The notes: generated by a model not told the origin, from the letters alone. A stretch of DNA of 7,167 nt from Verrucomicrobiales bacterium (GCA_003445095.1 DLVS01000445.1:1-7167), one strand, 5' to 3'; shown: positions 1 to 6,691, numbered from the stretch's first letter. Numbers and translations: made by a program.

Positions 1-40
1 TTTCTGTCTTCTTTTTTTTTTTTAATGATACGGCGACCAC
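1..40. other. Sequencing-adapter artefact at contig end (poly-T plus Illumina P5)
   Basis: Bases 24-40 read AATGATACGGCGACCAC, identical to the first 17 bases of the Illumina P5 flow-cell oligonucleotide. They are preceded by twelve consecutive T (12-23) and a T-rich stretch. Read on the minus strand this is the adapter end followed by poly-A, the usual appearance of read-through past a short insert. The match stops at about base 40, where the next bases (TCGGCC) differ from the adapter continuation (CGAGAT) and a convincing protein-coding frame begins. The stretch should be treated as non-genomic and trimmed. The apparent ATG at 25 lies inside the adapter and is not a start codon. Confidence 0.95.
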
Positions 41-384
41 TCGGCCGCTCCCAATTCCCAGCCGACGCGTTTTACGCCGGCAAGTTCAATGAACTACGCA
101 TTTCTCAGGGTGCCCTGACTCCGGCCCAGGTAACCGCGAGCTTTGCCGCTGGACCCGACTCGCTACCATCGGCGACTCCGCCAGCGCTAACCGCAGTTCT
201 CGACGGCACCAGCCTCACCGTCACGTGGCCGGCGAGCGCCATAGGCTATGTGTTAGAAGGAGTTTCGCTTCTCAATAGCCCCGATTGGACAGACCTAGGA
301 AACGGCCTGCCCATCGTGGACGGAAAATTCAAGGTCGTCGTACCGGTTACCGGAACCGCTCAATATATGCGACTCAATCAGTGA
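41..384 (+). CDS. LamG-domain (concanavalin A-like) secreted protein, C-terminal fragment
   Basis: This is the last ~113 residues of a larger protein; the 5' part is missing because the contig begins in adapter sequence. The opening GRSQFPADAFYAGKFNELRIS followed by GALTPAQVTASFAAGPD matches the final strands of LamG/laminin-G-like jelly-roll domains, where a G-x-(F/I)-(D/N)-E-(L/F)-R-I strand leads to an A-L-(T/S)-xx-Q segment. The remaining ~65 residues (LTVTWPASAIGYVLEG to VTGTAQYMRLNQ) form a beta-rich tail of the kind often found at the end of large secreted proteins in Verrucomicrobiota. It ends in TGA at 382-384 and is followed 20 nt later by an intrinsic terminator. Family knowledge suggests an extracellular carbohydrate- or surface-binding role. 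The true start and full length lie outside the window. Confidence 0.8.
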
Positions 385-404
385 GTCGCCCCGGCGTAAG
401 CAAG

Positions 405-436
405 CCCTTCCTCCGAATTGGAGGAAGGGTTTTTTT
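405..436 (+). terminator. Intrinsic terminator between convergent genes
   Basis: A perfect 10-bp stem (CCCTTCCTCC at 405-414, GGAGGAAGGG at 420-429) with a 5-nt loop (GAATT) is followed by seven T (430-436), a textbook rho-independent terminator for the LamG gene that ends 20 nt upstream. The minus-strand TPR gene ends at 435, so its stop codon overlaps the T-run. A transcript from that side would form the same hairpin but would be followed by CTTGCTTACG, which lacks a U-tract. Termination is therefore expected to be strong on the plus strand and weaker on the minus strand. Confidence 0.93.
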
Positions 437-1694
437 ATTTGAGGCTGCGCGCCCGCTCGCGGTGGAACGCCGCTTCTTCGGTCTGTCCGCTGCTGGCAAG
501 TGCGTCGGCCAATACGCTGTGGGCGCGAGCGTCTCCCGGACTGCAGCGCAGCGCCTCGCGGAGGCTGGCGATAGCCCCAGCCGTGTCGCCCGTTCGGATT
601 CGAGCCATACCCAAATTGAAATGCGCCTGCGCAAAGTCAGGCTTCAGCTCCACGGCCCGTCCAAAGACCTTACCAGCGTCGGTCCACCGCGACTGACACA
701 TCAGCGCCAGGCCCAATTGGATTAAACCATTCAACGAACTTGGCGTCGCCTCCAGATGCCGGCTGATCGCAGCTTCAGCTTCGTCGCACCGGCCTTGCTG
801 AAGCCGCACCCGCCCCAGGACCAATAACACTTCGGGATGGTCGGAACTTCGTTCGATCAGGGGCTTAAGGAGCTCCTCGGCCTGATCAAATCGACGCTGA
901 ATCACCAGGCTGTTGACGCGTTCGACCTGCCGCGCGAGGTCCTGGCGCAGGTTCTGGACCTCACGTGAATACGGGTCGGGCCAGTTAAAAGGGCGCGGCA
1001 TGGTCGCTGCCTTGCTGGCAAGCGCCGCCGCCGCCGGTGCGTCACCGACGCGGACTCGGCACTGGCTGAGTAATAGGACCGCGGGACGTGCCGTGTACGG
1101 ATTCGTCAGGCAAGGCGTCAGAAGGTCGATCGCCTCCGTCGCCCGTCCCTCGGCCAATCGAACTCGGGCCAACTCAAGTCGCGCCGCCGGATGAGTCGCT
1201 TGATTGGTTAGTAACACCGCGAGGTGGTTGGTCGCTTCGGCAAATCGTCCACGTTCCACCAGCGCTTGAACCAGCCGCACTCGAGAAAAGTCATTGGTCG
1301 GTTCAGCCACGGCCACCGCGCGAGCAAGCTGGACCAAGGCATCCTCGGGACTTTCTTGGAGTAGTAATAGGCCCAAGAGGTGAGGCCAGCGGGCGGAGCC
1401 AGTATCTAAGGCTTCTGCCTGAGCGTAACAGATACGCGCTTCCGGAAAGAATTCAGCCGCCTCAAAACATTGGCCCAACCGGCCCCAGGCCGCGCCGGAA
1501 GTCCGGTTGGATAGAACTTCGCTTCGGGCGGTCTCGATCTGCCGAGACAGCTCCGCATTCGCCAATCCCGCCGGAGTCGCGGGAGGCTCCGGAGATCGCC
1601 CGCAGCCTCCCAATACAAGCAGCATAAGTAGGCCCACAGTTCCGGAGCGCCAGCACGCTCGGATAAGCCACATCGGGTGCCGCGGAGTGGTCAT
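435..1694 (-). CDS. TPR-repeat lipoprotein, partner of CRTAC1-like protein
   Basis: The product is 419 aa. It begins with a lipoprotein signal: basic N-terminus, hydrophobic run GLLMLLVL, then lipobox L28-G29-G30-C31. Tetratricopeptide repeats fill the rest. Four consecutive C-terminal units fall in exact 34-residue register (about 287-320, 321-354, 355-388 and 389 to the end), with a partial unit at 257-286 and more divergent units from about 66 to 230. TPRs are protein-binding scaffolds, so an envelope-anchored docking role is inferred. A W238-P-D-P-Y motif sits between the two TPR blocks. The ATG at 1694 is preferred because it overlaps the upstream stop as ATGA, has GGAG seven nt upstream (1702-1705), and places the signal peptide at the N-terminus. 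A longer frame reaching 1784 adds 30 residues before the signal and is unlikely. Partner and cargo are unknown. Confidence 0.88.
   Translation of the reverse strand: MTTPRHPMWLIRACWRSGTVGLLMLLVLGGCGRSPEPPATPAGLANAELSRQIETARSEVLSNRTSGAAWGRLGQCFEAAEFFPEARICYAQAEALDTGSARWPHLLGLLLLQESPEDALVQLARAVAVAEPTNDFSRVRLVQALVERGRFAEATNHLAVLLTNQATHPAARLELARVRLAEGRATEAIDLLTPCLTNPYTARPAVLLLSQCRVRVGDAPAAAALASKAATMPRPFNWPDPYSREVQNLRQDLARQVERVNSLVIQRRFDQAEELLKPLIERSSDHPEVLLVLGRVRLQQGRCDEAEAAISRHLEATPSSLNGLIQLGLALMCQSRWTDAGKVFGRAVELKPDFAQAHFNLGMARIRTGDTAGAIASLREALRCSPGDARAHSVLADALASSGQTEEAAFHRERARSLK
1691..1694 (-). other. ATGA stop/start overlap (translational coupling)
   Basis: On the minus strand the TGA stop of the CRTAC1-like gene (1693-1691) and the ATG of the TPR gene (1694-1692) share bases as ATGA. 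Together with GGAG seven nt upstream of the ATG, this supports re-initiation by ribosomes finishing the first gene, so the two lipoproteins are probably made in a fixed ratio. Confidence 0.85.
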
Positions 1695-3406
1695 GGGCGC
1701 GCTCCGGAACCAGTTCCCTTGCTGATAACGATTCGCTTGTCGGCGGCGCCACCAGGGAAAAGCTCCTTGGTTCCGTCGGGCCATCGAACCTCGATTCCTT
1801 CAAAGGACTCGCCTGTTCCGAGCCCGAAATGGAGTGCAGGTTCGTGGCTCGTGAGATAACCGGTCGCGGGTTGGAGGACCGCCCAACGCGGACGCCCCCC
1901 CGCTCGAACCACGGCCTCCGCCCCTAACACGTCGCGGCCGCCTCGGGCGGGATCGATCAAGCTCACGGCCAGCCAGTGGCCACGCGGAGTCACGTTGCGA
2001 TAGATCCGCACCGGTCCTCCGAGGCTCCCAATCACCAAGTCTGGGGCGCCATCTCCATCCAGATCCCCGACCGCCAAACTCCGGCCGACCATGGCTTCAC
2101 CGCAAAACCCGCCATTGGCCGCGGAGATATCGCGATAATGGCCGGCCCCATCATTCTCAAACAACTGGGACCGCTGCGCATAACGAGCCCACCACGGATC
2201 GATTCCAGACGCCACGGGCGTCTGCCCGGGGACAGCGCGCCGCACTAGTCCGTTCGCCTGGGCCAGATCGGGGGCGCCATCGCAGTTGAAGTCCGCAAGT
2301 ACGACGCCAAAACCCGTACCGCGCCAGCCGGATTCACTTAGTCCAGCCTGAGCCACGACATCCAGATATAGGCCTCGACGATCCTGACGGTATAGCGAAT
2401 GGAATTCCTCGGTCAGATGCGTAACGAAGAGCTCAGGCAAACCGTCCGCGTCACAGTCTGCAAATGCCGTTCCCATATTGGCTGCGGGACGCCCCATATA
2501 GTTTAATGCTAAGCCGCGCATCGCCGCCTCTTCGCGGAATGTGCCGTCATGTTGATTCACGAACAACCGATTGGCGCGCCCATCGTCGGCGCAAAAAATG
2601 TCAGGCCATCCATCTCCATCGAAGTCGGCGCAGACCAGTCCCAACGCCACCCCGGGCGCCCGAGTCAGGCCCGAAGTCTCGGTGGCATCCTGGAATCGCG
2701 GCAGTCCCCCCAATCGGCCAGTGACATTCCGCCAGAGCCGAGTGGACGTCGCGCCAAACGCTGCCGGGGCACAGAAATCCTGGCGTCCTTGGGTATCGGT
2801 GCAGGTCTGCGTGGGATCGTAGTCTACGTAATTTCCCACCACGAGATCGAGCCAGCCATCTCGATCGTAATCGAGGAAACTCGCCGGGACTGCCCAACGC
2901 GGGTTGTCGAGTCCCGCATCAGGGGCCGCTTCACGAAACTTTCCGGCCCCAAGATTTTCCAGGAGCCGGACGGCCCCATACTCCGTCACAACGAGGTCCG
3001 GCCGCCCGTCGTTGTTCACGTCACCCGCGATCGCACCCATTCCGCGACCGGCGAGGTCAGCACCCGAGCCTTCCGAGACGTTGTGGAACAATCCGTTGGC
3101 GTCTTGTTGAAATAGTTGATTCCGCCCAGCGGCGCCGTCACCACCGTTCTGCACGAGGTAAAGATCAAGCCGCCCGTCCTGATTGAAGTCCAACAACGCC
3201 ACACCAGAGCCCACCTGGTCCGGCATCCAGTAGTTGGTTCCGGCGTGATGGGTGAAGGCCACTCCGGATTCCGACGTCACGTTGCGAAACCATTGGGCAG
3301 TCGCCGTGGTGGGATGGCCAAGCGCGGCCCGATCAGCGTCACTCACTCGGCCGCAACCGCTGGCCAGTCCTAAGCCGGTTAACAACAGAGGAAGCGCCCG
3401 ATTCAT
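1691..3406 (-). CDS. CRTAC1-like lipoprotein: VCBS/FG-GAP repeats plus ASPIC/UnbV domain
   Basis: The product is 571 aa. The N-terminus MNRALPLLLTGLGLASGC is a short lipoprotein signal with the lipid-modified Cys at 18. The body carries seven calcium-binding DxDxDG-type loops starting near D73, D129, D179, D261, D317, D372 and D448, each followed by a (P/L)-(D/E)-(L/I) strand, as in integrin-alpha-like VCBS/FG-GAP propellers. A Cys pair (C202, C212) lies in the position where this family often has C...YC/FC-x-P and could form a disulphide. Residues from about 479 to 555 form an ASPIC/UnbV domain (VLGAEAVV, GYLTSHEP, LHFGLG, VRWPDG). Such proteins are secreted or surface-attached and of unsettled function, abundant in Verrucomicrobiota, Planctomycetota and Acidobacteriota. 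The ATG at 3406 is chosen because it starts the signal peptide; the frame stays open to a TTG at 3508. Only a G-run (GGGGG) precedes the start, a weak ribosome site. Its stop overlaps the TPR start by four bases. Confidence 0.93.
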   Translation of the reverse strand: MNRALPLLLTGLGLASGCGRVSDADRAALGHPTTATAQWFRNVTSESGVAFTHHAGTNYWMPDQVGSGVALLDFNQDGRLDLYLVQNGGDGAAGRNQLFQQDANGLFHNVSEGSGADLAGRGMGAIAGDVNNDGRPDLVVTEYGAVRLLENLGAGKFREAAPDAGLDNPRWAVPASFLDYDRDGWLDLVVGNYVDYDPTQTCTDTQGRQDFCAPAAFGATSTRLWRNVTGRLGGLPRFQDATETSGLTRAPGVALGLVCADFDGDGWPDIFCADDGRANRLFVNQHDGTFREEAAMRGLALNYMGRPAANMGTAFADCDADGLPELFVTHLTEEFHSLYRQDRRGLYLDVVAQAGLSESGWRGTGFGVVLADFNCDGAPDLAQANGLVRRAVPGQTPVASGIDPWWARYAQRSQLFENDGAGHYRDISAANGGFCGEAMVGRSLAVGDLDGDGAPDLVIGSLGGPVRIYRNVTPRGHWLAVSLIDPARGGRDVLGAEAVVRAGGRPRWAVLQPATGYLTSHEPALHFGLGTGESFEGIEVRWPDGTKELFPGGAADKRIVISKGTGSGARP

Positions 3407-3618
3407 GACCGAGGCCCCCGACGTCGTTTGCAGCGTGGGGCATATCGAACCAAGTGGATTCTCCGCGGGGGCACGGCGAAACCTAGAAGTGCGGCTTAGT
3501 AGGAACAACCACCAATGCAGCTTTGCCCGATCCGGCGCAGACCAGGTCCTCGCGCACGTCCGCTTGATCCCGGTGCGTGATCGGATTGAGAGTCCTGGAA
3601 AACCCGCAGGACGTTGAC
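3407..3618. other. Non-coding gap between two minus-strand units
   Basis: These 212 nt separate the NRDE gene stop (3619) from the CRTAC1-like start (3406). No conserved protein is visible on either strand. The gap should hold the promoter of the lipoprotein pair, but no convincing -35/-10 pair is visible; the best minus-strand candidate, TTGTTC-17 nt-TAGGTT, matches the consensus poorly at the second hexamer. A small hairpin lies just downstream of the NRDE stop (listed separately). Confidence 0.5.
3592..3612 (-). terminator. Possible weak hairpin after NRDE gene
   Basis: GTCCTG (3592-3597) and CAGGAC (3607-3612) form a perfect 6-bp stem with a 9-nt loop, starting seven nt after the NRDE stop codon on the minus strand. 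No U-tract follows, so it is not a standard intrinsic terminator. It may act as a 3'-end stabiliser or a pause site, or be chance. Confidence 0.3.
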
Positions 3619-4350
3619 TCAGGACCTAGCCGGGTGGACTTGTGCTTCAATCAGGCGATCACATCCACAACACAACGGGCCGGAGCAGTAGCGCATGACG
3701 GACGATCCAGCGCCGACGTCCAGTTCCGTGTAGCTGACCGTCGCCGCATCGGGGCGGTGCATGCAGATCGAGAACGGACCACGACCAGGGGAATGCGACC
3801 CGTGCAGCCGTCGCAACCAAAGCAGGGTGCCGGCGTCCCGTTCCATTCGCATCGACTCGAACGTCGCGCGACGGACCTGCTGCGCGGTAGGTTCATCGAA
3901 GCCCGACGAACACCATTGCGTGGGCGACCATTCGTGAGGGACACCAGACAGCGACTCCAGATTCCAGCGCCATTCGCGCGCCAGGCGACGTTCGGGGAAG
4001 AAGCCCAACAACCGAAAGGCATCCATTCGCTCAAGCGGAAGTTTCGCCAGGCCGTCCGCGGCACTCTCCGGCGATTCAAAGCCACGAAGCGACTTGACGA
4101 TCTCACCGCGGGATATGGCCGGCCGCGGTGCCCTCGCCTGGATTGCATACCAATTGATGAGCGCAAAGCCAACGCAGCGGTCGTTCAGTGAGATCCAAGT
4201 TCCCCCGTTGGGTTCACTCGGATGGGCGCCTCTGCGCCTACCTTCGATGAATTGAGCGGGCGGCAGACCGGAGGCTCGCCTGAGGCTCTCGTCGCGGTTC
4301 ATCCCGAGCAAATAGCCGCTGGGCTTCGGCCAAAAAGTTACGGAACACAT
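3619..4350 (-). CDS. NRDE family protein (TANGO2-like)
   Basis: The product is 243 aa, a normal length for bacterial NRDE proteins. It opens with M-C2-S-V-T-F and reaches the signature N18-R-D-E21 after GYLLGM, followed by an arginine; GGTWISLND and the GFALINW strand are the next family hallmarks. The fold is thought to resemble Ntn hydrolases, with Cys-2 exposed as a candidate nucleophile after Met removal. The catalytic activity of the family is not established; the eukaryotic TANGO2 relative is linked to lipid, haem and mitochondrial metabolism. The ATG at 4350 is fixed by the invariant MC start, although the frame stays open upstream to 4683. No clear Shine-Dalgarno precedes it. It begins 16 nt after the DedA-ATP-grasp stop, suggesting one operon. 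The C-terminal part has an unusual cluster C222, C227, C228, C230 that might bind metal. Confidence 0.87.
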   Translation of the reverse strand: MCSVTFWPKPSGYLLGMNRDESLRRASGLPPAQFIEGRRRGAHPSEPNGGTWISLNDRCVGFALINWYAIQARAPRPAISRGEIVKSLRGFESPESAADGLAKLPLERMDAFRLLGFFPERRLAREWRWNLESLSGVPHEWSPTQWCSSGFDEPTAQQVRRATFESMRMERDAGTLLWLRRLHGSHSPGRGPFSICMHRPDAATVSYTELDVGAGSSVMRYCSGPLCCGCDRLIEAQVHPARS

Positions 4351-4366
4351 GAAGATTGAAGGATCG

Positions 4367-6055
4367 CTAGTCAGCGAGTGGATAACTGGCAAAAAGCCGC
4401 TTCGCATTACGCCAAGCGCGCCAAAGTTCCGGAATCGATGTGGACCGTGCGCCCCGCGAGCGGTTCGCCGCACCAATAGCAAATACCAACTCCCATTGCC
4501 GAAAGAGTGTCCGGTAGGCGGCCCACAAGGAATTGCGCGCATCGTAAATGCTGGTGGCTTCAGCCGAAGCCCCGTTGAGTTCGAGGATCTGAAAATTTCG
4601 GCCGGCCCGAAGATCATCCTCCGACCCGAAGCGGAGATCATACCGGCCGATGAAAAAGCCCGGCAGGCGTTGGGAAATTTCATCGATTCGTTGGGCGAGC
4701 TCTGGGGTCAGCAGGCGAGATCCGTCGCGAAAAATACAACCTTGGGCATGGTTCCCTGCTTCGACCAGCCGCAGCGTCTCGCCCGGCGCCAACACTTCGC
4801 GACGCCGCTCTGCGAAGCGTGTTAGGTAGCGATCAGCGACGAAGTGAGCCCGAGGATCTTTCCAGATGAGCTCTTCTATTGTGTGAACTCCGTCGCCGGT
4901 GAGAGTCGGAAAGATTTTCTCGGTTACCGCGAAGATTTGACCGTGCGCCTCGTGAGGAAAACGATAATAAAAGATCCCAACTTCTCCCGGCCCGGCCGCA
5001 TAACGTTGGACCACCACTGCCGCTCGAGTGTGCCGAAGATACGCGTCCGCCTCTTCAAAACTCTGGATGAGCTTCACACCCAGGCCACGCTGACCAAGAT
5101 CAGGTTTTAAAACCAACGGGAAGGCAATGTGGTGCTTAGCGCAAAGGCGGCGAAGGGAGGCCAGGCGAGCTTCAATTTCGAATGTCGAATTCCAAGTTTT
5201 AGATTCCGAAGCCGGCAGGAACCAAGCTTCGGCTGTAACCTCAGGACTGGTCCGAAAAAGCTCGCGCAAGGTGGCAAATTTCGATTCACCCACCAGACCA
5301 CCGGTGACGATTCCGGGATTTGCCGCACTCGGAAGGGAGACGCCACGATACTTGAGCGCCAACAGCAGGTAGCGCCCGGCCACCGGGAGATAAAACAGCC
5401 ACGGGGGCCAGAATTCCCAACGCCTCCAGCGACCCACGGTAGCACCGAACCGCCGGGCGTGATTGATTCGTTCGAGACGCCTGATGAAATGAAGTCCCGC
5501 CACCGCGGCGATCACGATCACCGGCAGGAGCCAGGCGCCGTGATTCCAACGCTGCATCCAGCCAGTCAGTTGCGCGCCGAAGATGTGAGCGAGGCCAAAA
5601 ATCGCGAGCGTCCAAACTGCGACCGCACTTCCAGTGACCAGCAAGAATCGACTGAAGGGCAACCGAAGAAACCCGGCTGCAAGATACGTGGGGAGTCGAG
5701 TGCCGGGAACGAACCGGCTGCTCACCAGCAGCCACGCGCCGCGCTCAGCAAACCATTGTTCGCTCCGGGCAACGCTCTCGGGTGTCGCCAGTCGTTGAGC
5801 CCAGCCGAATCGGAGCAGCGGACGCCCAAACCCGCGTGCCAGCAGATACAACAGCGCGTCACCGAGCCAAATGCCGAGGAAGCAGCCGAAAAAACCGGCC
5901 GACCAGGCCAGTCGTCCTCCGCCGGCCAGCAAAGCGGCCGTAATCGTCGGCACATCTTCCTGGACGAACGTCGCTAGTCCCAATGTTGAGGCCTGCGTGA
6001 TCGGCATCCACTCAGCAAAGTTGAGCGGCAGCCAGGCCGATGATTCCGGTGTCAT
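4367..6055 (-). CDS. DedA/VTT membrane domain fused to ATP-grasp ligase domain
   Basis: The product is 562 aa in two parts. Residues ~22-190 are a DedA/SNARE-associated (VTT) domain: E33 in VQEDVP, hydrophobic segments at about 51-75, 106-128, 134-160 and 172-190, and the signature SSR114-F-V-P-G-T-R120-L-P with a following glycine (G128). DedA proteins are polytopic membrane proteins linked to lipid scrambling or flipping. Residues ~212-255 carry an aromatic stretch (EFWPPWLFYLPV) and NPGIVTGGLVGESK, which I recall from a class of uncharacterised ATP-grasp proteins. The ATP-grasp fold follows: nucleotide-binding K317-P-D-x-G-x-R-G-x-G-V, the hinge VVVQRYA, EKIFPTLTGDG, then probable metal ligands D473 and E492-x-N494. 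Such enzymes join a carboxylate to an amine or similar nucleophile using ATP; the substrate is unknown. The catalytic half is presumably cytoplasmic. The ATG at 6055 is the most upstream plausible start, without a clear ribosome site. It lies 12 nt after the DinB-like gene. Confidence 0.88.
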   Translation of the reverse strand: MTPESSAWLPLNFAEWMPITQASTLGLATFVQEDVPTITAALLAGGGRLAWSAGFFGCFLGIWLGDALLYLLARGFGRPLLRFGWAQRLATPESVARSEQWFAERGAWLLVSSRFVPGTRLPTYLAAGFLRLPFSRFLLVTGSAVAVWTLAIFGLAHIFGAQLTGWMQRWNHGAWLLPVIVIAAVAGLHFIRRLERINHARRFGATVGRWRRWEFWPPWLFYLPVAGRYLLLALKYRGVSLPSAANPGIVTGGLVGESKFATLRELFRTSPEVTAEAWFLPASESKTWNSTFEIEARLASLRRLCAKHHIAFPLVLKPDLGQRGLGVKLIQSFEEADAYLRHTRAAVVVQRYAAGPGEVGIFYYRFPHEAHGQIFAVTEKIFPTLTGDGVHTIEELIWKDPRAHFVADRYLTRFAERRREVLAPGETLRLVEAGNHAQGCIFRDGSRLLTPELAQRIDEISQRLPGFFIGRYDLRFGSEDDLRAGRNFQILELNGASAEATSIYDARNSLWAAYRTLFRQWELVFAIGAANRSRGARSTSIPELWRAWRNAKRLFASYPLAD

Positions 6056-6067
6056 AAGATGCCCGAC

Positions 6068-6685
6068 TTACTGACCGACCTCAGCCTTTTGGTGAGCGAC
6101 CGTTGAAGGGGCGACCCCGAAATTCGGTGGCAAGGTTGCGTTCAGTAGGCGCGCCATAACGGAGATGAGCGCGTAATGGTGGATGCCATGAGCAATGGCG
6201 TACACGAGTTCGCGCCCCACAGTGGAATACGTGACCGGCGAATCCCCCTGTTCGTAACTGACTTCGCACCGCGCCGAGACCGGTGCTGCGAGCGTTGCCA
6301 GTTCCACTTGCGCCAACCGCGCGCGCAGCGCTCGGGTGACGTTTCGCGCAAACTCAGGTTCCCGTTCGAGTCTCGGATCACGAGCCCGGTGGTCATAGTC
6401 CACCAGATCGTCATCCAGTCCGTCGAACAGGCTGGTGAAATGATCGAGGCAATGACGGTAGTGTCCCCCGATCGACGCATTGAACACCGCGGGAACTTTG
6501 CGAGAGTAATTGTCCGGACTGAGCGCACCGAGCAGCAGCTCTCCTTGATGCAGGATTTCGGCCGCGGCCCTGAGAATTCGCCGGCCATCGGCCGATTGTT
6601 CGGTGAGATCGAAATCGAACGATCGCGAGGGCCACTCGGGTTCAGAATCGCGCGCAGGCGGACAAGGAGTAAGTGGATTTATCAT
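6068..6685 (-). CDS. DinB-like four-helix-bundle protein
   Basis: The product is 205 aa from the ATG at 6685; a GTG two codons upstream (6691) is an equally possible start, and neither has a good Shine-Dalgarno. Family features are the helix NASIGGHYRHCLDHF (His at 75, 78 and 82), the segment VDYDHRARDPRLE, STVGREL, and AHGIHHYALI (His at 166, 169, 170), ending in FGVAPST at 189-195. In DinB/YfiT-type proteins histidines from these two helices form a three-His metal site, so metal binding is likely. Members of the superfamily are metal-dependent hydrolases or thiol transferases; despite the name, this is not the Y-family DNA polymerase. The biochemical role of this subgroup is unknown. It is the first of three closely spaced genes, with the DedA-ATP-grasp start 12 nt after its stop. 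Confidence 0.85.
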   Translation of the reverse strand: MINPLTPCPPARDSEPEWPSRSFDFDLTEQSADGRRILRAAAEILHQGELLLGALSPDNYSRKVPAVFNASIGGHYRHCLDHFTSLFDGLDDDLVDYDHRARDPRLEREPEFARNVTRALRARLAQVELATLAAPVSARCEVSYEQGDSPVTYSTVGRELVYAIAHGIHHYALISVMARLLNATLPPNFGVAPSTVAHQKAEVGQ

Positions 6686-6691
6686 AGACAC

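Noticed and set aside
25..384. A complete 119-residue gene starting at the ATG at 25
   Set aside because: The ATG and the first five codons lie in adapter sequence; the genuine frame is the tail of a longer LamG protein.
1088..1627. A 179-codon plus-strand frame
   Set aside because: It is antisense to the TPR gene, is Pro- and Arg-rich, and has no domain signature.
1695..1784. A 30-residue N-terminal extension of the TPR gene
   Set aside because: It would bury the signal peptide and overlap the CRTAC1-like coding sequence; the ATGA overlap and GGAG favour 1694.
2549..3115. A 188-codon plus-strand frame
   Set aside because: It is antisense to the VCBS repeats of the CRTAC1-like gene; the repeat-coding bases explain its openness.
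3407..3508. A TTG start for the CRTAC1-like gene 34 codons upstream
   Set aside because: It would place an Arg-rich, non-hydrophobic stretch before a well-formed lipoprotein signal that begins at the ATG at 3406.
3577..4191. A 204-codon plus-strand frame across the NRDE gene
   Set aside because: The opposite strand encodes clear NRDE-family motifs over the same region, and the plus-strand product shows no recognisable domain.
4351..4683. An N-terminal extension of the NRDE gene by 111 residues
   Set aside because: It would overlap the end of the ATP-grasp domain in another frame, and the family starts with Met-Cys exactly at 4350.
5129..5977. A 282-codon open frame on the plus strand
   Set aside because: It lies wholly antisense to the DedA-ATP-grasp gene, its composition is rich in Gln, Arg and Pro without any family motif, and high GC commonly leaves such antisense frames open.
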